From assembly GCA_964549785.1 (NCBI GenBank), contig CAZJXA010000028.1, positions 1 through 22,171 on the forward strand: a stretch of DNA of 22,171 nucleotides, given 5' to 3'. Below the pieces are notes generated by a model. The model worked only from the letters and a program-made list of their open reading frames with translations, was not told the DNA's origin and ran no database searches. Positions within the stretch are counted from its first letter, which is position 1, and every line of letters begins with the position of its first letter. Positions 1-8,790 of the stretch are shown in pieces. The position numbers and the translations under genes are program-made. The DNA is from JBEIUO01 sp964549785. Its GTDB lineage: Bacteria > Planctomycetota > Phycisphaerae > Phycisphaerales > UBA1924.

Positions 1-1
1 G

Positions 2-1213
2 GGGGGCTGGGGGGGGTATGCCGGTTACGACTCGGTGCGATACGCGGAGGGGGAGAAGTTGCCGTTCGCTGGGGCGCCGCGGGATGATCGGGACCTCCCG
101 GATGTGGATTTCGCGTTGTATGACGGCGTGGTGGCGTTTGACCACGTCGGCAAGGTGGTGCACGTCGTGCACTTGGCGGTCATGGATTCGGAGGACGACG
201 CCGCGGCGGTATATCGCAAGGCGGCGGCCCGAATTCGCGAGCGGATTGAGGCGCTGTCGACGCATAGCAAACCGCTCTCGCCGGGAGTGTTGAGGGGCCC
301 CAAGGGGGCTCGGGCGGCGAAGGCGGGAACGTCGAACCTGACGCGCGATGCTCACGGCGTGATGGTGGCGCGGGCCAAGGCGTACATCGCGGCGGGCGAC
401 GTCTTTCAGGTGGTGGTGGGGCAGCGGTTTGAGCGTGCGAGCCAGGCGGACCCGTTCGACGTATACCGCGCGCTGCGGGCCGTCAATCCGAGCCCGTACA
501 TGGTGTATATGCAGGGGGCGGGGTGCATTCTGGTCGCGAGCAGCCCGGAGATTTTGTGCCGCGTCAAGCGGACGGGCGAGGGGTTGGAAGTCACGAACCG
601 GCCGCTCGCGGGGACGCGGCGTCGGGGCGGGACGCAGGCGGAGGACGCAGCGCTGGCGACCGAGCTACTCGCGGACCCGAAGGAACGGGCCGAGCACATC
701 ATGCTGGTGGACTTGGGCCGCAACGACGTCGGCCGCGTGTCACAGCCCGGCACGGTGGCCACGCCCGCGCTGATGCAGATCGAGCGGTACAGCCATGTGA
801 TGCACATCAGCAGCACGGTGACGGGCTGCCTTCGCGACGGGATCGACTGCTGGGATGCGCTGCGGGCGGCTCTGCCCGCGGGGACGGTCTCGGGTGCCCC
901 AAAGGTGCGGGCCATGCAGGTAATTGATGAGTTGGAACCGGTGCGGCGCGGCCCCTATGGCGGCGGCATGGGGTACGTCGGCCTCGACGGCCAGATGGAC
1001 ATCGCGCTGACGCTGCGGACGATGGTGGTGCCGACGGCGCTCGCGAGTGGGGGCCCGCCGGCCCGATGGGTGTACCACCTCCAGGCCTCGGGGGGCATTG
1101 TGGCCGATAGCGAACCGGATGCGGAGTTTCAGGAAACAGTGAACAAAGCTGCGGGGCTGGCGCGGGCCATCGAGGTGGCCGAGCAGGCGTTCGGGCGTGA
1201 CGCTTCGTTGTAA
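2..1213 (+). CDS. trpE: Anthranilate synthase component I, 5'-truncated by window edge
   Basis: This is the large subunit of anthranilate synthase, which makes anthranilate from chorismate in the first committed step of tryptophan synthesis, normally with a TrpG glutaminase partner. The reading frame is open from base 2, so the real start lies outside the window; about 403 residues remain of a usual ~500, and the missing part would hold the N-terminal tryptophan-feedback region. Visible chorismate-binding family motifs, in order, are GGWGGYAGYD at the left edge, LAGTRRRGG, DLGRNDVGRV, ERYSHVMH, PAGTVSGAPKVRAM and GGIVADSEPDAEFQET. The TVSGAPK and YSHVMH motifs favour TrpE over aminodeoxychorismate synthase PabB. 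No trpG or other trp gene follows; the next gene converges on it from the minus strand after 73 bases. Confidence 0.95.
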   Translation, partial: GGWGGYAGYDSVRYAEGEKLPFAGAPRDDRDLPDVDFALYDGVVAFDHVGKVVHVVHLAVMDSEDDAAAVYRKAAARIRERIEALSTHSKPLSPGVLRGPKGARAAKAGTSNLTRDAHGVMVARAKAYIAAGDVFQVVVGQRFERASQADPFDVYRALRAVNPSPYMVYMQGAGCILVASSPEILCRVKRTGEGLEVTNRPLAGTRRRGGTQAEDAALATELLADPKERAEHIMLVDLGRNDVGRVSQPGTVATPALMQIERYSHVMHISSTVTGCLRDGIDCWDALRAALPAGTVSGAPKVRAMQVIDELEPVRRGPYGGGMGYVGLDGQMDIALTLRTMVVPTALASGGPPARWVYHLQASGGIVADSEPDAEFQETVNKAAGLARAIEVAEQAFGRDASL

Positions 1214-1286
1214 AGGAGCCCTGAACCCACGCTCGGGGCCGCGCGACCCCTCGGTCACCGCTCATCTCCACGCCCCGACTCGCCCT

Positions 1287-2954
1287 CTACACCATCTGCC
1301 GCGACTTCACGACCGCGGCCACCCGCTCCGAGTCGCCCGCAAACGCGATCCCTCGTTCACGGCAGAGCATCCGCGCGGAAATTTGCGACGAAAGGAAAAT
1401 AGTGGGCAGGCCCGAGCCGGGGTGGGTGCCGCCCCCCACGAGATAGATGTTACTAAACCCCCTGAGTTTGTTCTGCGGGCGCAGGAAGAGCATCTGCCCG
1501 AGGTTGTGGGCCAAGTTGAAGGTGGCGCCGAAGTTGATGTTCGAGGCCTCCCAATCGAGCGGTGTGAGTTCAAGTTCACGCTTGATGTGCGGCCGCAGGT
1601 CGCCCAGCCCAAACATCTTTTCCAGTTGCCGGAAGGTCTTTTCGCGGTAGCCCGCCCGGGCGGCGTTCCAGTCCACCGGGCTACCCGTGCCGGGCTTCAG
1701 GCTGGGTGTTGGGACCAGCACATACAGGGCACTGTGGCCCTTGGGTGCCAGTGAAGGATCGATCGCCGAGGGGTTGCAGACATAGACCGATGGGTCGTCG
1801 CTCAGAACGCCGCGGGTGCAGATGTCGGCGAGGTTGCGTTCATAGTCGGCGGACACATAAATCGTGTGGTGGGGCAAGTCCACTTTGCGGTCCAGCCCCA
1901 GATACAGCATCGATGTGCTGCATGAATACCGCTTCGCGTCCAGCGTCTTCGCCGAGTAGTCGCCGGCAAGCCCGCGGCCCGCAAGGCTCCGGGCAGCCTC
2001 CGGGATCAGATTTTTGATCGCCCACGTCGCATCGGCGTTGATGACCACTTCCTCGTGCTCGATCGTTCGGCCCGCAAGTTCGCCAGTGCCCCCGATCGTC
2101 ACCCCGGTCGCGCGCGTGCCGTCGCACTCCACACGCGTCACTGGCGCACCGGTCACCATCCGCACGCCCAACTCCCGCGCCAACGTCGCCAGCGCCTGCA
2201 TCAGTGCATTACACCCACCCACCGGGTGCCACACCCCGAACTCGTACTCCAGAAACGGGAGGATCGTGAAAAGGCTCGGGCACTCAAACGGCGACATCCC
2301 GAGGTACTTGCTCTGGAAACTCACCGAAAGTTTCACGAGCGGGTGCTTGAAATATCGGCCCAAAAGACCGTGCACCGAAAGGTGCGGATCGAGCATTGGA
2401 GCGAACTTCAGCGCATCAATGTTCAGCAGATCCAACGGCCCCCGCATCGGGTTCCGCAACGTCGATTCCATCCGGCCCAACTTCGCCCGGTTGTCCGCGA
2501 TAAACCTGGGGAAATTCGCGCCGTCCGCGGCATCAATCTCCCCCAGCCGCCGCGCCATCGCCGCGATGTCCTGGGTCGTGTCCAGGCGGATCGGCTCCGC
2601 ACCCGGGCGGCCTAGCAACAGCCGGTACATCGGGTCGAGCCGGTGAAGCGTCACATAATCGCCCAGCCGCTTGCCCGCCGCGGCGAAGACCTCTTCCAGC
2701 ACATACGGCATCATGAAGAACGTCGGCCCGCGGTCAAAGTGGTACTCGCCCAGGTCTCCATGCAGCGTGATGCGGGCCGTACGCCCGCCGACGGTCGGCT
2801 GCGACTCGTACACCGTGCAGGAAACGCCCGAAGCCGCCAGCATCACGGCCGCGGCTAAGCCGCCCGGCCCGGCCCCGATGACGGCCACGGAGGCCGCCTT
2901 CGGAGTCTGCAACGATTTCACGTTTCGAGTTTCTGGCGTTGGAAGTGTCGTCAT
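1287..2954 (-). CDS. crtN: CrtN-type diapophytoene desaturase (carotenoid)
   Basis: This 555-residue protein is a FAD-dependent carotenoid desaturase of the CrtI/CrtN family, which introduces conjugated double bonds into a C30 or C40 backbone at the membrane. The dinucleotide-binding motif VIGAGPGG lies at residues 25-32 after a short leader, followed by ESQPTVGGR. Features recalled from staphylococcal CrtN are the YSCS..LYLGLD segment, DDPSVYV, ALYVLVPTPSLKPG and the C-terminal GGGTHPGSGLP block that closes the FAD site. It resembles CrtN more than CrtP, while the gene at 4697 shows the reverse. A plain C40 CrtI is the main alternative, but the neighbouring crtP, aldH and crtQ favour C30. 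It is transcribed divergently from aldH, with about 96 bases between starts. The ATG has no clear Shine-Dalgarno. Confidence 0.88.
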   Translation of the reverse strand: MTTLPTPETRNVKSLQTPKAASVAVIGAGPGGLAAAVMLAASGVSCTVYESQPTVGGRTARITLHGDLGEYHFDRGPTFFMMPYVLEEVFAAAGKRLGDYVTLHRLDPMYRLLLGRPGAEPIRLDTTQDIAAMARRLGEIDAADGANFPRFIADNRAKLGRMESTLRNPMRGPLDLLNIDALKFAPMLDPHLSVHGLLGRYFKHPLVKLSVSFQSKYLGMSPFECPSLFTILPFLEYEFGVWHPVGGCNALMQALATLARELGVRMVTGAPVTRVECDGTRATGVTIGGTGELAGRTIEHEEVVINADATWAIKNLIPEAARSLAGRGLAGDYSAKTLDAKRYSCSTSMLYLGLDRKVDLPHHTIYVSADYERNLADICTRGVLSDDPSVYVCNPSAIDPSLAPKGHSALYVLVPTPSLKPGTGSPVDWNAARAGYREKTFRQLEKMFGLGDLRPHIKRELELTPLDWEASNINFGATFNLAHNLGQMLFLRPQNKLRGFSNIYLVGGGTHPGSGLPTIFLSSQISARMLCRERGIAFAGDSERVAAVVKSRQMV

Positions 2955-3050
2955 GTGAGATTCGTGATCGCGAGGGGCCGGAACCTCTCACCCAGCGTTC
3001 GTACAGTAGTGGGTCCTTCGATGGAGGCCGCGTCGCCACGAACACTTCGT

Positions 3051-4700
3051 ATGAACCCAGTCCCGCCGATTCAACACCCGCCCGAGAAGCCCGCAGCCCC
3101 GATCTGTGAAGCGTGGGCCAAGTCGCCGCTGACGGAACGAACGGCTTGGGCGGGCCGGTTCCGCCGGCTTGTCGCCCACCATCAGTCAGAACTCTGCACC
3201 CTGATGCAGGAAGAAACTGGCAAAACCCACCAGGAAGCCCTCTTCGCGGACGTCGCGCCCCTCCTCGCCGCGATCGGCTGGCTCGAAAGCCGCGCAAGCG
3301 GTCTTCTCAAGCCCCGCCGCCAGGGCGGTGGCCCGTGGTGGTTAGGTCGCGTGAAGGTAACGAAGCGACGCGAACCAGCAGGAACCGTTGCCATCATCGC
3401 CACCTGGAACTACCCCGTCCAGCTGCTCGGCATCCAACTCGCTCAGGCCTTGGTTGCGGGCAACACCGTCACCGTCAAGCCCTCCGAGAACGCGCCCCGC
3501 ACACAATCGCTTCTGCTCACGCTCGCGCTCGAATCCGGCCTTCCGCGCGGCACGCTGACGGTTCTGCCCGCCACGCGCGAGGCCGGTGAACGGATCCTCC
3601 GCGACTACCGATTCGATCACGTGGTCTTCACCGGTTCGACCGCCGTCGGCCGCACCATCGCTGCGTCGCTCGTGGGCACCTTGACGCCCACCACCCTCGA
3701 ACTCTCCGGTCGGGATTCCGCCCTCGTGCTCGACGACGCCGACCCCAAACTGGCGGCCAAATGCATCTGGACCGCCGTCACGATCAACGCCGGACAAACC
3801 TGCATGGGTCCCCGCCGTGCCTTGGTGCACGAGACGGTGTACCCGCAGTTTGTCGCCGAGATCGCCAAGTTGGCGTCCAAGGCCCGACCCCGGAACGTGG
3901 TCAACGAGGCCGCCGCCAACCGCTGTCACGAACTTGCGCAGGCCAGCCTCAGAATGGGTGCCCGTGACGCCACCGGCACGCTCGCCGAGCCGCTGGGGCG
4001 GCTGGTTCGGCCGACCGCGCTGCTCGACTGCCGGACGGATCACGAAGTTGTTCAGGGCGACCACTTTGGCCCGTTGCTCGCCGTGGTCCCCGTGGCGAAC
4101 CTGCGCGAGATGCTGGCGATCCACCGATCGGTCGCGCAGCACTTGGTGACGTCTGTCTTCACGAAGGACAAAGCGCGAGCCCGAGACTTCGTCGCCGATT
4201 TAGGCTCGGGCATCGTGATGATCAACGACGTGATGGTCCCGACCGGGCATCCGGGGGTGGGTCTGGGCGGACGCGGGGCCAGCGGTGTCGGTGTTTCGCG
4301 CGGCGAAGAAGGCTTGCTCGCGATGACACACCCGGTGTGGGTGACCGAGAGCAACGGGCTCATCCGTCGGATGGCGACGAGTATGAACCCCGGATTGGTT
4401 CGATTGACCGGCAGGTTGCTTGGTTGGTGGTACGGTGGCAGCGCGCGTGACCGTTCGCCGGTATCGACCGCAGGCCAGGAGGTCGCTCCGTCCCGCACCC
4501 CAGCTTTGGCACAAGCCCCGACGGCCCCCCTCCCGCTCTCCGACACGTTCGACCCATTACCTGACCCAACCGCCGCGCCAGCACCGATCCCCCTCGCACG
4601 CCTCGAGAGCGATCTTCCACCGGCCCTTCCATCGGGGGAAGGGGCGCCAACGATTCAAGCGGCGGAGCGCGAGCAGCCCTCGGGGAGTCCTTCAGCATGA
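3051..4700 (+). CDS. aldH: Aldehyde dehydrogenase of the C30 carotenoid pathway, with proline-rich tail
   Basis: This NAD(P)-dependent aldehyde dehydrogenase probably oxidises the terminal aldehyde of a diapocarotenoid (the CrtP product) to the carboxylic acid. With the ATG at 3051 it has 549 residues. The ATWNYP loop, the FTGSTAVGR nucleotide-binding motif, the general base E217 (in LELSGRD) and the catalytic C251 (in NAGQTC) are all present. From about residue 440 it departs from the family: a short hydrophobic/basic stretch (LVRLTGRLLGWWYGG) that may sit on the membrane, then about 90 residues rich in Pro, Ala and Ser. The frame is also open from a GTG at 2955 and an ATG at 3021; I chose 3051 because it leaves room for divergent promoters and matches usual family N-termini. 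Its stop overlaps the crtP start by four bases (ATGA), implying coupled translation. The substrate is inferred from context. Confidence 0.87.
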   Translation: MNPVPPIQHPPEKPAAPICEAWAKSPLTERTAWAGRFRRLVAHHQSELCTLMQEETGKTHQEALFADVAPLLAAIGWLESRASGLLKPRRQGGGPWWLGRVKVTKRREPAGTVAIIATWNYPVQLLGIQLAQALVAGNTVTVKPSENAPRTQSLLLTLALESGLPRGTLTVLPATREAGERILRDYRFDHVVFTGSTAVGRTIAASLVGTLTPTTLELSGRDSALVLDDADPKLAAKCIWTAVTINAGQTCMGPRRALVHETVYPQFVAEIAKLASKARPRNVVNEAAANRCHELAQASLRMGARDATGTLAEPLGRLVRPTALLDCRTDHEVVQGDHFGPLLAVVPVANLREMLAIHRSVAQHLVTSVFTKDKARARDFVADLGSGIVMINDVMVPTGHPGVGLGGRGASGVGVSRGEEGLLAMTHPVWVTESNGLIRRMATSMNPGLVRLTGRLLGWWYGGSARDRSPVSTAGQEVAPSRTPALAQAPTAPLPLSDTFDPLPDPTAAPAPIPLARLESDLPPALPSGEGAPTIQAAEREQPSGSPSA

Positions 4701-6274
4701 CGGCATCGGACGGCACGGTTGTGGTCATCGGCGGCGGTCTCGCGGGCCTCGCGGCGGCGGTCGAGTGCGCCTCCGCAGGGCTGCGCGTCACCATCGTCGA
4801 TCAGAACACGCACTTGGGCGGCAAGATGAACGTCCTGAGTGAAAGCGGCTTTCACTTCGACATGGGACCCACGATCATCACGCTGCCGCAGGTGCTGCGG
4901 GGCATCATCCGCCGAACCGGGCGCCGCGTCGAAGACTACATCGACCTCGTCAACCTCGACCCGCAGTGGCGCTGTTTCTACGAAGACAAGACCGTCATCG
5001 ACCTTTGCCTGAACCCGGACGTGATGGCCAGCCGGCTCGATGCCCAGTTCCCCAACACGCAGGCGGGTTCCGGGTACCGCGCGTTCGTCGAGTACAGCCG
5101 CCGCATGATGCGGCTCTCGGGCAAGGTCTTCTTTTACCAGGATCTCGGCTCGGTCTGGGATATGGTGAAGAATCCGTCGAAAGACCCCGGCGTGATGCGC
5201 GACGCCCTCGCGATGCGGATGCACTCAACGGTGGCGGGAACCATCCACAAGATGGTCCGCGAGCCGCACGTCCGCCAGATGTGCGAGCATTTCCTCCAGT
5301 ACGTCGGGTCCAGTCCCTTCCTCGCCCCCGCCATCCTCTCCCTCATCGCGAGCGCCCAGGTCGATCACGGATGCTGGTATCCCATGGGCGGCACCCGCAT
5401 GGTGGCCCGAAGCCTGGCCCGCCTCGCCTCCGAACTCGGTGTCGAGGCCGTGCTGGGCACCCGCGTGAAACAGATCGATTCAAACGCCGGCCGCGTCACC
5501 GGCGTCACGCTCAGCGATGGCCGCTCCCTCCCCGCCAACTGGGTCGTCTCCAATTGCGATGTGCAGCGCACCAATCGCGACCTGATCGGTACCAGCGGCG
5601 GCCGGGCCGAACAGGCGCGTATCGCGTCGCAGTACACGCCCGCGTGCAGCGGGTTGGTCCTCTACCTGGGGCTTGACCGGCAATACGAGCACTTGGCGCA
5701 CCACAACTTCCTCTTCAGCAAAGATTCCAACGCAGAGTTCGACGATATCTACGCGCAGGGAATCCCGGCCCGAGACTGCTCGGTCTACCTCGCCGCGCCC
5801 TCCCGCACCGACCCTCATCAGGCCCCGCCCGGCGGCGAAGCCCTCTACGCACTGATTCACACGGCCTACCTCCGTCCCGGTCAGAGGTGGGAGGGCCCGG
5901 GGGGAATTCTCGAAACCTATCGCCCCATCGTGATCGACAAACTCAAACGTTTCGGCATGAGCGACATCGAGAAGCACATCGTGGTCGATCGCTTCCTCAC
6001 GCCCGACGGAATCGAACGCCTGTATAACGCCGAAGGGGGCGCCATCTACGGCCTCGCTTCGCACGGCAAGCTCGCCGGCGGCTTCAAGCCCCGCAACCGC
6101 AGCCGCGTGCTGAAAGGGCTCTACCTCGCCGGCGGCTCCGCCAACCCCGGCCCCGGCGTCCCCATGGTTCTCATGAGCGGCGTCACCGCGGCCCGCTCCC
6201 TCTGTTCCGACGCCGGTGTTCCCCTGGAGCCCATCCAGTTCGGGCAGGGCATCGAGGTCGGCGCGCCGGGCTGA
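4697..6274 (+). CDS. crtP: CrtP-type diapocarotenoid oxygenase
   Basis: This 525-residue FAD-dependent enzyme belongs to the CrtN/CrtP branch. CrtP oxidises the terminal methyl group of diaponeurosporene or diapolycopene to an aldehyde, the substrate for AldH. The N-terminal motif VIGGGLAGLAA is at residues 10-20. Several segments match staphylococcal CrtP as I recall it rather than CrtN: LDPQWRCFYED, YVGSSPFLAPAILS, LAHHNFLFSKD, GGAIYGLASH and the C-terminal GGSANPGPGVPMV. It overlaps aldH by four bases and is followed after only nine bases by the acyltransferase, so the three form a tight operon. The exact reaction (aldehyde-forming oxygenase or a second desaturase) cannot be fixed from sequence alone, since CrtP and CrtN are close paralogues. 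Confidence 0.88.
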   Translation: MTASDGTVVVIGGGLAGLAAAVECASAGLRVTIVDQNTHLGGKMNVLSESGFHFDMGPTIITLPQVLRGIIRRTGRRVEDYIDLVNLDPQWRCFYEDKTVIDLCLNPDVMASRLDAQFPNTQAGSGYRAFVEYSRRMMRLSGKVFFYQDLGSVWDMVKNPSKDPGVMRDALAMRMHSTVAGTIHKMVREPHVRQMCEHFLQYVGSSPFLAPAILSLIASAQVDHGCWYPMGGTRMVARSLARLASELGVEAVLGTRVKQIDSNAGRVTGVTLSDGRSLPANWVVSNCDVQRTNRDLIGTSGGRAEQARIASQYTPACSGLVLYLGLDRQYEHLAHHNFLFSKDSNAEFDDIYAQGIPARDCSVYLAAPSRTDPHQAPPGGEALYALIHTAYLRPGQRWEGPGGILETYRPIVIDKLKRFGMSDIEKHIVVDRFLTPDGIERLYNAEGGAIYGLASHGKLAGGFKPRNRSRVLKGLYLAGGSANPGPGVPMVLMSGVTAARSLCSDAGVPLEPIQFGQGIEVGAPG

Positions 6275-6283
6275 CCTCTGAAG

Positions 6284-7120
6284 ATGGCGACCAGCAAGAT
6301 TCCAACCCCGCCCATACTGAGCGGTCGATTCAGCCCTCGAATCGCCCGTTTCTTCGCCCGCTACACCCGCCGCCTTTTCGCGCGGAAGTTTGCGAGTGTG
6401 CGTGTCGAGCCCGCGGGCTGGCCGCTGCTCGAATCCCTCGACTCCCACATCGGCCCCGCCATCATCGTCCTCAACCACGCCAGCTGGTGGGACCCGCTGC
6501 TGTGTGCGCTGGTGGCGCTGACCGCGTGCCCCTCGCGATCCGCCTGCGGCGCGATGGAGCGCACCCAGCTCGAGAAGTTCTCTTTCTTCCGCCGTTTGGG
6601 CCTCTTCGGGGTGGATCCCGACGACCCGAACACGCTGGCCCCCATGCTGGATTACGTCCACCGCAACTTCGCCTCCAACCCGAAGGCCACCTTTTGGCTC
6701 ACACCCCAAGGTGAGTTCGCCGACCCCCGGCGAGCCATCCAGGTCCGCCCCGGGGCCGCCGCCATCGCGGCCCGTGCCGAACGCGTGTGGCCCGGAAGGC
6801 TCCGCGTCGTTTCCATCGCCGCCGAATACACCTTCGGCCTCGAGCAACGCCCCGACCTCCTGCTTCGCATTCAGGACGTCCAACCCCTCCGCGCCGATGG
6901 TTCTCCCGCCCTCCGCACCGGCATCGGCGGCTGGCAACGCGGCATCACCGCCGCCATGCAGCACAACCAAGACGCCCTTGCCGCCCTCGTGACCGCGCGC
7001 TCGCTCGCACCCTTCCGGACACTCCTGGGCGGACGCTCGTCAATCAACCCAATCTACGACTTTTGGCTCCGACTCCGCGGCCAATCCACCGCCCTCGACA
7101 CCCGCCGCCGTTCAAACTGA
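6284..7120 (+). CDS. PlsC-family acyltransferase in carotenoid operon
   Basis: This 278-residue protein belongs to the lysophospholipid (PlsC/LPLAT) acyltransferase superfamily. The catalytic HX4D motif is NHASWWD (H65, D70), and PQGEF at residues 142-146 stands where the family usually has FPEGTR. The N-terminus is basic with only modest hydrophobicity, suggesting peripheral membrane binding. It follows crtP by nine bases and precedes the glycosyltransferase, so I infer that it esterifies the sugar of the glycosylated carotenoid acid, the role CrtO has in staphyloxanthin synthesis. CrtO of Staphylococcus is from a different family, so this would be a functional replacement. An ordinary phospholipid acyltransferase is the alternative; the context makes the carotenoid role more likely. 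Confidence 0.8.
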   Translation: MATSKIPTPPILSGRFSPRIARFFARYTRRLFARKFASVRVEPAGWPLLESLDSHIGPAIIVLNHASWWDPLLCALVALTACPSRSACGAMERTQLEKFSFFRRLGLFGVDPDDPNTLAPMLDYVHRNFASNPKATFWLTPQGEFADPRRAIQVRPGAAAIAARAERVWPGRLRVVSIAAEYTFGLEQRPDLLLRIQDVQPLRADGSPALRTGIGGWQRGITAAMQHNQDALAALVTARSLAPFRTLLGGRSSINPIYDFWLRLRGQSTALDTRRRSN

Positions 7121-7266
7121 TTCGCTGCTGCACCCCGGGCTGAAGGCTCATTTTTGATCGTTCCCGCTGAATCCGGCAGAGTCGCCCGCGCCGAATACTC
7201 TTGAGATGGACCGGTGTCGCAACCGGCTGTCCCTCGTTCCCATTTCTCACGGAAGCTTTTCACCCG

Positions 7267-8433
7267 ATGTGGCTCATTGTTCTGATGATCGTCGCCGCAT
7301 CGGTCAGCGCCATCCTGCTGACGATGACGCTGATCAACCTCTGGGTTCTTGGTCGCCCCGGCGTTGCGGTCACCGGCGATCCCCGGTTGGTTTCCATTTG
7401 CATCCCCGCCCGCAATGAGGCCCCCAATATCGAGGCGTGCGTCAAAGGCCTACTCGCCAGCAACCACCCCAACGTTGAAGTCCTCGTGTACGACGACCAG
7501 AGTACCGACGCAACGTCCACCATTCTCCGTAGCCTGTGCGACATCGACCCCCGCGTGCGAACCACTCCCACGCTCCCCCTTCCCGAAGGCTGGAACGGCA
7601 AGCAGCACGCCTGTTGGCGGCTTGCCGCCGCCGCGAAGGGCGATTGGCTGCTGTTCACCGACGCCGATGTCCGCTTCGAGCCCGATGCCGTCGGAACGGC
7701 CCTCTCCGAGGCCGATCGATTGCAGGCCGACCTGATCAGCGGGTTCCCCCGCCAGATTACCCGCACCTTCGCCGAATCCCTCATTGTCCCGATGATTTTC
7801 TTCGTGCTCTTCAGTTACCTGCCTTTCCCTCGCATGCGCCTCTCGAACGACCCCGCCGCAAGCGCGGGGTGCGGCCAGTTCCTTTTTGTGAGCCGTCGCG
7901 GCTACGACGCCTGCGGTGGCCACGCCGGGTTCAAAGATTCCATGCACGACGGCATCCGGATGCCGCGGGCGGTCCGCAGGGCCGGGCTGCAGTCTGACCT
8001 CGCCGATATCACGGGCGTGACTTCCTGCCGGATGTATTCGGGTTCGGCGTCAACGTGGCGGGGCTTCGCCAAGAACGCATACGAGGGGTTGGGCTCTCCC
8101 TTCTTGCTCCTATTTCTTTCCATCACCCACCTGTCGGCACAGGTGCTGCCTTGGATGGTGTTGGCATGGTCCGGGTTTGCCGCGTTTAATCCCGTTCCCG
8201 CCGGCGTCAACACCGTCGCGGTCGGATGGGCGGCGATAGCGGTCGCCCTGATGATCGTGCAGAGGCTGATCCTCGCGGGCTGGTCGCGCACACCTTTGTG
8301 GACGGCCGTCCTTCATCCTCTGGCGCTGCTCGCGGTGACCGCCCTCCAGTGGCACAGTTTCGGTATCCATCTGTCGGGCCAGCGGGCATGGAAAGGCCGA
8401 ATTCAACGATCCACACCCTCGGTGGCCGCGTAA
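7267..8433 (+). CDS. crtQ: CrtQ-like family 2 glycosyltransferase
   Basis: This 388-residue membrane-bound glycosyltransferase has the GT-A fold of family 2. An N-terminal membrane helix (residues 2-25) is followed by the nucleotide-binding start LVSICIPARNE (41-51), acidic residues in VYDDQSTD (D76, D77), and the DxD-like TDAD (D132, D134). The middle carries a GFKDSMHDG segment, and the last third has three or so hydrophobic helices. The layout agrees with CrtQ, which attaches glucose to the diapocarotenoid carboxylate. The ATG at 7267 was chosen because it begins the membrane helix and has GGAAG at 7251-7255 upstream; the frame remains open to 7201. The 146-base gap after the acyltransferase may hold a separate promoter, though I found no convincing one. 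Confidence 0.83.
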   Translation: MWLIVLMIVAASVSAILLTMTLINLWVLGRPGVAVTGDPRLVSICIPARNEAPNIEACVKGLLASNHPNVEVLVYDDQSTDATSTILRSLCDIDPRVRTTPTLPLPEGWNGKQHACWRLAAAAKGDWLLFTDADVRFEPDAVGTALSEADRLQADLISGFPRQITRTFAESLIVPMIFFVLFSYLPFPRMRLSNDPAASAGCGQFLFVSRRGYDACGGHAGFKDSMHDGIRMPRAVRRAGLQSDLADITGVTSCRMYSGSASTWRGFAKNAYEGLGSPFLLLFLSITHLSAQVLPWMVLAWSGFAAFNPVPAGVNTVAVGWAAIAVALMIVQRLILAGWSRTPLWTAVLHPLALLAVTALQWHSFGIHLSGQRAWKGRIQRSTPSVAA

Positions 8434-8445
8434 AGTTGAGTCTGA

Positions 8446-8673
8446 ATGCGATTGGCTTTCTGGACAGCACAGGACCGCGAAGAGGCCGGTGAAAAGGCCC
8501 GCCGTCTGCATTCCGCGTGGTTAACGGACGCCGTCGTCACCGGCAAGCCGACCCCAAAAATTCCGGTGCGGGAGGTCGAGCAAGGAGGGTTTTCGCGCGT
8601 CGCCGCGTCTGCGCTGGCACGCGAACGGGCGGATCGCTGGTGGACCATGGCCCTCGAACGCGTGGACGGATAA
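8446..8673 (+). CDS. Small hypothetical protein (75 aa)
   Basis: I do not recognise this protein. It starts 12 bases after the crtQ stop in the same direction, so it could be carried on the carotenoid transcript. The sequence is soluble, rich in Arg, Ala and Glu, and has two helix-prone halves joined by a KPTPKIPVREVE linker; it ends in a Trp-containing helix (RADRWWTMALERV). There are no Cys pairs, membrane segments or signal peptide. Codon use, with mostly G or C in third positions, matches neighbouring genes and supports a real gene. No function can be assigned. Confidence 0.6.
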   Translation: MRLAFWTAQDREEAGEKARRLHSAWLTDAVVTGKPTPKIPVREVEQGGFSRVAASALARERADRWWTMALERVDG

Positions 8674-8790
8674 AGAGCTGGAAACACAGAGCCCAAGATT
8701 TTCTCCCGAGTGCGGGGCTGACTTGGTCGATCTCTTCGGCTCTCCGGCTCCCCGTCTCTTCACCCGGCCCCTCGCGGAATATCCTCTCGC

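Noticed and set aside
1..16. G-rich run at the left edge as a G-quadruplex or regulatory element
   Set aside because: It encodes the glycine-rich GGWGG segment normal for TrpE at this place.
5480..6970. Long minus-strand open frame (496 codons) opposite crtP and the acyltransferase
   Set aside because: It is Gly/Ala/Arg-rich with no domain and mirrors two clear plus-strand genes; a GC-rich antisense shadow.
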